DNA of 7,239 nucleotides. Source: Prevotella sp. GTDB taxonomy: Bacteria; Bacteroidota; Bacteroidia; Bacteroidales; Dysgonomonadaceae. A program made the translations under genes and the position numbers. Positions within the stretch are counted from its first letter, which is position 1, and every line of letters starts with the position of its first letter. A model generated the notes under the pieces. It made no database searches. It saw nothing but the letters and a program-made list of their open reading frames with translations, and had not been told where the DNA came from. Of the stretch, positions 1 through 5,469 are shown piece by piece. The DNA lies in assembly GCA_031260865.1 (NCBI GenBank), contig JAISKQ010000057.1:1-7239 (forward strand). The letters run 5' to 3'.

Positions 1-111
1 TAATAAGTAATGAGTATATTAAGAAGAATGGCGCAAAGCGGTGTTACCCGAAAACTGTTACTTTTGTCACCTTTTTTAAGTTTTGAGTGTACAAGCTTGC
101 AAGTGTACAAG
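1..111 (+). repeat. Repeat module A, copy 1
   Basis: First copy of the 111-bp module. It contains, in order, TAATAAGTAATGAGTATATT, AAGAAGAATGGCGC, the GTTACTTTTGTCACC core, TTTTGAG, and a pair of GTGTACAAG 9-mers (87-95 and 103-111) that flank the self-complementary CTTGCAAG. The seven differences from copy 2 are at window positions 35, 41, 44, 46, 47, 76 and 77, clustered just before the core and in the T/A run. Confidence 0.9.
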
Positions 112-189
112 AAGAAGAAGAATGGCGCAAAGCGGTGTTACCAAAAAACTGTTACTTTTGTCACCTTTTTAAAAGTTTTGAGTTATGAG
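112..189 (+). repeat. Repeat module B, copy 1
   Basis: Shorter module that shares the AAGAAGAATGGCGCAAAGCG start and the GTTACTTTTGTCACC core with module A, but lacks the GTGTACAAG pair. It ends in TTTTGAGTTATGAG and runs straight into the TAATAAG start of the next module A. It opens with a short GAA triplet run. Confidence 0.8.
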
Positions 190-300
190 TAATAAGTAAT
201 GAGTATATTAAGAAGAATGGCGCGAAGCGATGATGACCGAAAACTGTTACTTTTGTCACCTTTTAAAAGTTTTGAGTGTACAAGCTTGCAAGTGTACAAG
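190..300 (+). repeat. Repeat module A, copy 2
   Basis: Second 111-bp copy, offset exactly 189 bp from the first and with no indels against it. The GTGTACAAG pair is at 276-284 and 292-300, and is followed by TTTACAAG (301-308), an extra 8-mer that is a one-step variant of TGTACAAG and is missing after copy 1. Confidence 0.9.
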
Positions 301-308
301 TTTACAAG

Positions 309-393
309 AAGAAGAAGAATGGCGCAAAAAAGAGACAGAGAAAGCAGATGGAAAAAGTGTTACTTTTGTCACCTTTTTAGAACTCTTGTACAC
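309..393 (+). repeat. Repeat module B, copy 2 (diverged), ending in an inverted CTTGTACAC
   Basis: It keeps the GAA run, AATGGCGC at 318-325 and the core at 359-373. The segment between them (326-356) is purine-rich and unlike the other modules, so this is the most decayed copy. At 385-393 lies CTTGTACAC, the reverse complement of the GTGTACAAG found four times upstream, so transcripts or single strands could fold over a long distance. Confidence 0.65.
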
Positions 394-450
394 TTTAACT
401 CTTGTTTACCGCTTTTTATTGTTCATATCTGAAAAATATCTAAAATTGTA

Positions 451-479
451 TTTACTAACTTTATTTATTCCTATATTTG
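451..479 (+). promoter_or_regulatory. Candidate Bacteroidota-type promoter for ligA
   Basis: TATATTTG at 472-479 fits the TAnnTTTG -7 consensus of Bacteroides exactly, and TTTA at 451-454 fits the TTTG -33 element at three of four bases with a 17-bp spacer. Transcription would start near 485 and leave a leader of only about 15 bases before the ligA ATG. The assignment rests on motif and position only. Confidence 0.55.
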
Positions 480-498
480 TATATACGATTAATACTAT

Positions 499-2496
499 AT
501 GAATCCGATAAAACAGAAGATAAAAGAACTTAGGGATGAGTTGAATCAGCTCAATTACAATTACTACATCCTGTCCGCGCCTACGATTTCAGATATTGAC
601 TTTGACCGGCTACTGAAAGAATTGACGGACTTGGAGGCTCAATACCCTGAGTATTACGATCCTAATTCACCTACAAAACGTGTGGGCAGCGATATTAATA
701 AGTCCTTCAAGCAAATCGCGCACAAATATCCAATGCTTTCGTTGGGGAATACCTATACCGAAGGCGAAGTGACGGATTTCTATAACCGTGTACAAAAGGG
801 ACTCAATGATGATTTCGAGATAGTTTGCGAACTGAAATATGACGGCACATCTATTTCGCTCACATACATAGATGGCGAACTCACACAGGCGGTTACACGC
901 GGCGATGGCGTGCAGGGCGATGACGTTACCGCTAACGCGCGTACGATACGAAGCATCCCTTTGCGTCTGCGTGGAACGGACTATCCCGCCGAATTTGAAA
1001 TAAGGGGCGAGATACTGATGCCTTGGACAGTATTTGACAATCTGAACAAGGAGCGCGAAGAACAGGAAGAAAGTTTGTTTGCCAACCCCAGAAACGCAGG
1101 GTCGGGAACGATGAAACAGCAAGACCCCAAAATTGTAGCTTCGCGAAAATTGGATTCTTACCTGTACTATATGCTGGGTGAAAACCTGCCTACGGACGGG
1201 CATTACGAAAACCTGATGAAAGCAAGGGAATGGGGTTTTAAGATTTCGGACGCCACCAAGAAATGCAAAACGTTGATAGAAATATTCGACTTTATAAAGT
1301 ATTGGGATACAGAACGTAAAAATCTGCCTGTACCTACCGATGGCATTGTGTTGAAAGTAAATTCGCTTACACAACAGAAGAATTTGGGCTACACGTCCAA
1401 GTTTCCACGTTGGGCGATAGCATTCAAATTTCAGGCTGAAAAAGCCCTCACGACGCTTGAATCCGTGTCGTACCAAGTGGGCAGGACAGGCGCGGTAACC
1501 CCTGTCGCCAACCTGACGCCTGTAAAGCTTTCGGGAACAACCGTCAAACGCGCGTCATTATATAACGAAGACTATATAAACTCACTCGATCTGCATATCA
1601 ACGACCAAGTGTATGTGGAAAAAGGCGGGGAAATCATTCCCAAAATAACAAGTGTGGATATATCCAAACGGGGCATCTTCGACGAAAAAGTAGAGTTTGC
1701 TAAAACTTGTCCCGAGTGCGGCGCCACGCTGGTAAAAGACGAAGGGGAAGCAATTTACTATTGTACTAACGATACCCTGTGCCCGCCACAGATAAAGGGA
1801 CGTATCGAACACTTCCTCACGCGCAAGGCGATGAATATAGCGGGTGGTTCGGAAACAGTGGAACACTTGTACAACGCGGGATATATACGCGATATAGCGG
1901 ATTTATACACCCTTCGGTGGCAGGATGTATCACGCTTGGAACGTTGGGCTGAAAAAAGCGCAAAAAATCTGATCGACAGCATACAGTCTTCTACATCCGT
2001 TCCATACGAAAAGGTACTTTACGCTTTAGGTATCCGTTTTGTAGGCGAAACGGTAGCCAAAAAGCTCGCGATGGCGTTTCCCGATATAGATAAATTGATG
2101 TCCGCCTCTATCGACGACCTGACGCAGGTTGATGAAATAGGCGAAAGGATAGCCCAAAGTATTGTCAAGTATTTTGATAATGAAGATAATATGGCGGTGG
2201 TGAATAAGCTCCGCGCTTTTGGCATACAATTTGAACTGAGTGAAACGATAATAGCGCAAAGGACGGAAAAGCTCAAAGGTGTGTCCATTGTTATCAGCGG
2301 GACGTTTGAAAAGCACTCGCGGGACGAATATAAAGCCATGATAGAACAAAACGGAGGAAAGAACAGCGGTTCTATCTCGTCGAAAACAAATTATGTGTTG
2401 GCAGGGGATAATATGGGTCCCGCAAAGTCGCAAAAGGCGGAAAGCCTTGGCATCAAGATTATTGACGAAGACGCTTTTTTGAGCATGTTGGAATGA
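499..2496 (+). CDS. ligA: NAD+-dependent DNA ligase LigA
   Basis: LigA seals nicks in duplex DNA during replication and repair in the cytoplasm, using NAD+ to form a ligase-AMP intermediate. At 665 residues it is full length. Residues about 1-70 form the NAD+-binding Ia region. The adenylation domain has the nucleophile Lys113 in KYDG (113-116), TRGDG (133-137), the DGIVLKVN segment (281-288) and [12 protein letters not shown] (304-315). An OB fold follows, with [11 protein letters not shown] (327-337) and [11 protein letters not shown] (373-383). A zinc finger has Cys404, Cys407, Cys422 and Cys428. Helix-hairpin-helix repeats span about 440-580, and a BRCT domain about 591-665. An in-frame TAA at 490-492 excludes a longer start, and no Shine-Dalgarno is visible. 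The first helix-hairpin-helix region (446-487) departs from the usual glycine pattern. The gene lies 34 bp before galK on the same strand. Confidence 0.98.
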   Translation: MNPIKQKIKELRDELNQLNYNYYILSAPTISDIDFDRLLKELTDLEAQYPEYYDPNSPTKRVGSDINKSFKQIAHKYPMLSLGNTYTEGEVTDFYNRVQKGLNDDFEIVCELKYDGTSISLTYIDGELTQAVTRGDGVQGDDVTANARTIRSIPLRLRGTDYPAEFEIRGEILMPWTVFDNLNKEREEQEESLFANPRNAGSGTMKQQDPKIVASRKLDSYLYYMLGENLPTDGHYENLMKAREWGFKISDATKKCKTLIEIFDFIKYWDTERKNLPVPTDGIVLKVNSLTQQKNLGYTSKFPRWAIAFKFQAEKALTTLESVSYQVGRTGAVTPVANLTPVKLSGTTVKRASLYNEDYINSLDLHINDQVYVEKGGEIIPKITSVDISKRGIFDEKVEFAKTCPECGATLVKDEGEAIYYCTNDTLCPPQIKGRIEHFLTRKAMNIAGGSETVEHLYNAGYIRDIADLYTLRWQDVSRLERWAEKSAKNLIDSIQSSTSVPYEKVLYALGIRFVGETVAKKLAMAFPDIDKLMSASIDDLTQVDEIGERIAQSIVKYFDNEDNMAVVNKLRAFGIQFELSETIIAQRTEKLKGVSIVISGTFEKHSRDEYKAMIEQNGGKNSGSISSKTNYVLAGDNMGPAKSQKAESLGIKIIDEDAFLSMLE

Positions 2497-2506
2497 AATA
2501 TTTTTT
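2478..2506 (+). promoter_or_regulatory. Possible promoter for galK inside the ligA 3' end
   Basis: TTTG at 2478-2481 and TATTTTTT at 2499-2506 are separated by 17 bp, the same spacing as the ligA and dapA candidates. The -7 box matches TAnnTTTG except for its final base. Transcription would begin near 2512 with a short leader. It could also be chance in AT-rich sequence, in which case galK would be read through from ligA. Confidence 0.35.
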
Positions 2507-2530
2507 AAAACCTAAAACAATAAAATAACC

Positions 2531-3673
2531 ATGGAACTAAATGTAATCAGCGAAAAGTTTAAGTCACTCTTCGGAACAGACGGCGTAATGTACACATCAC
2601 CCGGACGTATCAACCTTATTGGGGAACATACCGACTATAACGGCGGTTTTGTGTTGCCGGGGGCGATAGACAAGGCGATGTATTGTGTTATCAAACCAAA
2701 TGGAACACCCGACCGTATCAGGGCGTACGCAATGGATTTGTCGGAAATGGATGAATTCGGATTAGACGATATTCCGATTAAGCACTGGGCCAAGTATATT
2801 TTTGGCGTATGTCATGAAATCATGAAGCACGGCAAGCAGGTTCCGGGTTTTGATTGTGTGTTCGCGGGCGATGTGCCTCTGGGCGCGGGAATGTCTTCGT
2901 CGGCTGCTTTGGAAAGCTGTTTCGGCTTTGCCATCAACGATATGTACAACCTCGGACTCGACCGTTTCCAGCTGGCTAAGATAGGACAGGCCACCGAGCA
3001 TAACTACGTGGGTGTGAAATGTGGTATTATGGATCAATTCGCGTCTTGTTTCGGCAAAGAAGGCTCTTTGATTCGTCTCGATTGCCGCTCATTGGAATAC
3101 AAATACATTCCTTTTAGCCCGAAAGGCTACCGTTTAGTTTTGTTGAATACCTGTGTGGCGCATGAATTGGCGTCATCGGCTTACAACAAACGCCGTGAGT
3201 CGTGCGAAAACGCGGCTTCTTATATCCGCAAGTATCATCCCGAAGTAGAATTGCTTCGTGACGCTACTAAAGATATGCTAAAGGAAGTGGCGAATGAAGT
3301 CAACGCCGAAGACTACATGCGCGCGGAGTTTGTCATTGAAGAAATCCAGCGGATGGGCGAAGTTTGCGATGCTTTGGAAAAAGACGATTACGAAACTGTA
3401 GGGAAGAAAATGTATGAGACTCATATCGGGCTTAGCCGTAAGTATGAAGTAAGTTGTGAAGAACTTGATTTTCTGAATGACGTAGCCCGTCAGTGCGGCG
3501 TTACAGGCTCTCGTGTGATGGGCGGCGGTTTTGGCGGCTGTACGATCAACCTTGTCAAGGATGAACTTTATGACGGGTTTATAAAACGGGCGACCGAGTC
3601 ATACGAACAGAAATTCAAAATCAAACCAAAAGTATATGACGTAATCATCAAAGACGGCGCAAGAAAATTATAA
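2531..3673 (+). CDS. galK: Galactokinase GalK (GHMP kinase family)
   Basis: Galactokinase phosphorylates alpha-D-galactose with ATP to galactose-1-phosphate, the first committed step of the Leloir pathway, in the cytoplasm. The 380-residue product has the usual family length. Visible signatures are the galactokinase motif PGRINLIGEHTDYNGG (24-39, with conserved Arg26 and the sugar-binding Glu32/His33/Asp35 group), the GHMP ATP-binding motif PLGAGMSSSAALE (116-128), the segment GVKCGIMDQF (161-170) with catalytic base Asp168, and the C-terminal GGGFGG (331-336). The start is fixed by an in-frame TAA at 2513-2515; it has an ACC ATG G context and no Shine-Dalgarno. No galT, galE, galM, mutarotase or sugar transporter is seen nearby, so it stands apart from other Leloir genes here. 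It may share a transcript with ligA. Confidence 0.98.
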   Translation: MELNVISEKFKSLFGTDGVMYTSPGRINLIGEHTDYNGGFVLPGAIDKAMYCVIKPNGTPDRIRAYAMDLSEMDEFGLDDIPIKHWAKYIFGVCHEIMKHGKQVPGFDCVFAGDVPLGAGMSSSAALESCFGFAINDMYNLGLDRFQLAKIGQATEHNYVGVKCGIMDQFASCFGKEGSLIRLDCRSLEYKYIPFSPKGYRLVLLNTCVAHELASSAYNKRRESCENAASYIRKYHPEVELLRDATKDMLKEVANEVNAEDYMRAEFVIEEIQRMGEVCDALEKDDYETVGKKMYETHIGLSRKYEVSCEELDFLNDVARQCGVTGSRVMGGGFGGCTINLVKDELYDGFIKRATESYEQKFKIKPKVYDVIIKDGARKL

Positions 3674-3678
3674 AATAA

Positions 3679-3860
3679 GAAACTGTTTAAATTTTATTCG
3701 TTCAATTTTTTAGAGCTATTTTTAGGATAATTTATTCTTCCGCGAAGCGATAATAGCGAGCTATTTGAGTTGAGTGAAAGGATAAATTAGACAAAAAGAG
3801 CCTATAAATGGACGAAAAAAGAGGTATAATAATATATTGGGATAAAATTTAAACAGTTTC
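3679..3860. mobile_element. MITE-like non-coding element with perfect 19-bp terminal inverted repeats
   Basis: The left end GAAACTGTTTAAATTTTAT (3679-3697) is the exact reverse complement of the right end at 3842-3860, and an outer A/T pair (3678/3861) extends the match. The triplet TAA sits immediately outside both ends (3676-3678 and 3861-3863) and could be a target duplication, although the flanks are AT-rich. The 144-bp interior has no credible gene. It contains GAGCTATTT twice (3713-3721, 3758-3766), AGGATAA twice (3724-3730, 3779-3785) and a compact hairpin AATAGC-GA-GCTATT (3752-3765). Small size, perfect ends and lack of a transposase suggest a miniature element mobilised in trans. 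The family is not recognised. It fills most of the gap between galK and the next gene. Confidence 0.65.
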
Positions 3861-3908
3861 TAAATACCGTAACACAAGATTTATTAAATTATTTATAATT
3901 ATTTTATT

Positions 3909-4421
3909 ATGTTTGATTTTTTGGTGAAATGGAAAATAGATTCTGCCTTTAAAAAGAATGAAAGGAATCATGTTTTTCGCAACATGGAGAGTATGAAGAA
4001 TATTCTTATCTTGTTCTCTTATAAAGATTTCGCAGAGATAGAGTATATAGCGAAAGACTTGAAGGCGAAGGGAAAAAATGTTGTGATGTGGACGGTTTTT
4101 CCTTCAAAGAAGAATGCGATTAATACGGTTTTCGATGCTAATGTGAGAGCTATCTATCCCGATGAAAAATCGATCTTTAATATTGTATCTTGGTCGGTAT
4201 CAGATGAATTTCACAAGTTGAAATATGATACCATAATGGATTTAACGACAACGGATAACGATATTTTAAAATACTTGCTGGCAATCAATACATCGGATTG
4301 CAGCATAGGCATATCGAAATCGCCTCACAAGGGTTATAATTTTATTGTACTTAAAGAAGAAGATAAAACTTTGTGGGAAACTTACAATGAAATAAAATTT
4401 TACCTGAACAATGTACGTTGA
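3909..4421 (+). CDS. Conserved Bacteroidota protein resembling DUF6913
   Basis: A 170-residue cytoplasmic protein with no signal peptide or membrane helix. It begins with a basic amphipathic stretch (1-25), then KNILILFSYKDF (about 30-41), a beta-strand followed by an acidic/polar turn, GKNVVMW (about 56-62), and the segment YDTIMDLTTTDNDILKYLLAIN (about 99-120), which resembles the conserved LIDLT...LA block I associate with DUF6913. The biochemical role is unknown. Family members are often found directly upstream of dapA in Bacteroidota (recalled, not checked), as here, with 68 bp between them. An in-frame TAA at 3885-3887 rules out a longer product; Met26 (base 3984) is an alternative start, but the family usually has the N-terminal extension. 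The sequence is AT-rich and has no Shine-Dalgarno. No perfect TAnnTTTG box lies upstream, so its promoter is unclear and may involve the neighbouring MITE-like element. Confidence 0.85.
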   Translation: MFDFLVKWKIDSAFKKNERNHVFRNMESMKNILILFSYKDFAEIEYIAKDLKAKGKNVVMWTVFPSKKNAINTVFDANVRAIYPDEKSIFNIVSWSVSDEFHKLKYDTIMDLTTTDNDILKYLLAINTSDCSIGISKSPHKGYNFIVLKEEDKTLWETYNEIKFYLNNVR

Positions 4422-4445
4422 GGTGTAAATTAATTCTTAATTTTG
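4417..4445 (+). promoter_or_regulatory. Candidate Bacteroidota-type promoter for dapA
   Basis: TAATTTTG at 4438-4445 fits the TAnnTTTG -7 consensus exactly, and GTTG at 4417-4420 fits the -33 TTTG at three of four bases with a 17-bp spacer. The -33 box overlaps the stop codon of the upstream gene. Expected start is near 4451, giving a leader of about 39 bases, too short for a lysine riboswitch. The -7 box overlaps a dyad, AAATTAA-TTC-TTAATTT (4427-4443), that could be an operator or just AT-rich sequence. Confidence 0.6.
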
Positions 4446-4489
4446 CACAAATTGAGAAGATTAACTTTTTCAGAGAAAGATAGATTTTT

Positions 4490-5383
4490 ATGCCTAGAAT
4501 AAACCTGAGAGGGATGGGAGTTGCAATGATAACTCCTTTTAAAGAGGATGAAAGTGTTGATTATGATGCTTTGCTAAGACTTGTTGACTATCAACTGCAA
4601 AACGGAACTGATTACTTGGTCGTGTTGGGGACTACAGCTGAAACCCCTACATTGACCGAGGAGGAAAAGAAACGGATAGTAGAGTTGGTAGTGGGTAGGG
4701 TAAACGGTCGGATCCCTATTATCTTGGGAGAAGGCGGTAATAATACCCGAGCTATTGTGGAAAAGCTGAAAAAGAATGATTATAGAGGAATAGACGGCAT
4801 ATTGTCGGTCGTTCCTTACTATAACAAACCGTCACAAGAGGGTATTTACCAGCATTATAAAGCTATTTCCGAAGCTTCTCCGCTGCCTGTCGTCGCTTAT
4901 AACGTACCGGGTCGCACAGGCGTGAATATGGCTGCCGACACCATTTTGCGTATAGCGAATGATTTGCCCAACATTGTCGCGGTCAAAGAGGCGTCGGGCA
5001 ATATGACGCAGATGGACGCTATTATAAAACGTAAGCCTGAGCATTTTGACGTTATATCGGGTGACGACGGCGTAACTTTCCCTCTGATCACTTTGGGGGC
5101 GATAGGGGTCATATCAGTTATTGGGAATGCTTTCCCTAAAGAATTCAGCCGGATGACACGCTTAGCCTTAGAGGGCGATTACGCGAGCGCGCTTACCATT
5201 CATCACAGTTTCAATGAACTGTTCAACTTGCTGTTTGTGGACGGTAATCCCGCGGGAGTGAAATGTATGCTGAACATGATGGGTTATATAGAGAACAAAC
5301 TGCGTCTGCCTTTAGTACCCACACGCATCACGACATACGAACAGATACGAAATGTCTTGGTGGAACTGAATATAAAGTGTTAG
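4490..5383 (+). CDS. dapA: 4-hydroxy-tetrahydrodipicolinate synthase DapA
   Basis: DapA condenses pyruvate with L-aspartate-4-semialdehyde to give 4-hydroxy-tetrahydrodipicolinate, the entry step to diaminopimelate and lysine, in the cytoplasm and normally as a tetramer. The 297-residue product is a full-length TIM barrel of the DHDPS/NAL family. Active-site features are Thr48-Thr49 in GTTAETPTL (47-55), Tyr111 in PYYNKPSQEG (109-118), Tyr137 and Arg142 in YNVPGRTG (137-144), and the Schiff-base lysine Lys166 in VAVKEASG (163-170). These correspond to E. coli Thr44/45, Tyr107, Tyr133, Arg138 and Lys161, which favours DapA over other aldolases of the family. The Thr-Thr motif reads AETPT instead of the common GESAT. 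An in-frame TAG at 4481-4483 fixes the start. It likely has its own promoter and ends before a shared terminator. Confidence 0.97.
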   Translation: MPRINLRGMGVAMITPFKEDESVDYDALLRLVDYQLQNGTDYLVVLGTTAETPTLTEEEKKRIVELVVGRVNGRIPIILGEGGNNTRAIVEKLKKNDYRGIDGILSVVPYYNKPSQEGIYQHYKAISEASPLPVVAYNVPGRTGVNMAADTILRIANDLPNIVAVKEASGNMTQMDAIIKRKPEHFDVISGDDGVTFPLITLGAIGVISVIGNAFPKEFSRMTRLALEGDYASALTIHHSFNELFNLLFVDGNPAGVKCMLNMMGYIENKLRLPLVPTRITTYEQIRNVLVELNIKC

Positions 5384-5411
5384 ACTTCAATCATATTCAA
5401 ATCCCAAAAAG

Positions 5412-5452
5412 ATAGAAAAGGTCATCCCATATACAAGATGACCTTTTTCTAT
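5412..5452. terminator. Bidirectional intrinsic terminator between dapA and the mutase gene
   Basis: GGTCATC (5420-5426) pairs with GATGACC (5437-5443) around a 10-base loop. The stem extends through AAAA/TTTT, and after one bulged T through ATAG (5412-5415) with CTAT (5449-5452). Read on +, the GC-containing stem is followed by TTTTT; read on -, it is followed by TTTT and, after CTATC, another T run. The position between convergent genes agrees with termination of both. Confidence 0.85.
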
Positions 5453-5469
5453 AAGTTTGATTAACCGAA

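Larger units (their letters stand above)
1..393. repeat. Higher-order direct repeat array upstream of ligA (two ~189-bp composite units)
   Basis: This gene-free stretch is built from two related modules in the order A-B-A'-B'. A (1-111) and A' (190-300) align without gaps with 104 of 111 bases identical by hand count. B (112-189) and B' (309 to about 380) are shorter and more diverged. All four modules carry AATGGCGC (27, 121, 216, 318) followed by GTTACTTTTGTCACC (57-71, 151-165, 246-260, 359-373) and a T-run/A-run. The period between composite units is 189 bp. The array probably continues to the left, because copy A begins exactly at base 1. Several frames are open across it, but the peptides are repeat translations and no gene is supported. 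Function is unknown; it could be a decaying minisatellite, an interspersed intergenic repeat family or a regulatory region. Confidence 0.9.

Noticed and set aside
1..393. CRISPR array
   Set aside because: The recurring cores have no unique spacers of constant length; the sequence between them is itself repeated, and no cas gene is present.
10..502. Open frames of 60, 77 and 90 codons across the array (starting at 10, 199 and 230)
   Set aside because: Their peptides are translations of the DNA repeats in shifting frames; two start with the same repeat-encoded MSILRRMA, no family is recognised, and one runs into the ligA start.
667..1476. 269-codon open frame on the - strand opposite ligA
   Set aside because: It lies wholly within the strongly supported ligA gene, has low-complexity Cys/Phe/Arg-rich composition typical of an antisense shadow, and shows no recognisable domain.
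3908..3915. TATGTTTG as a -7 promoter box
   Set aside because: It matches TAnnTTTG but covers the ATG of the small gene and has no -33 partner at 17 bp. It would only make sense with a start at Met26, which would remove the expected N-terminal segment.
4446..4489. Lysine riboswitch before dapA
   Set aside because: The leader after the promoter candidate is only about 40 bases, far shorter than a lysine riboswitch.
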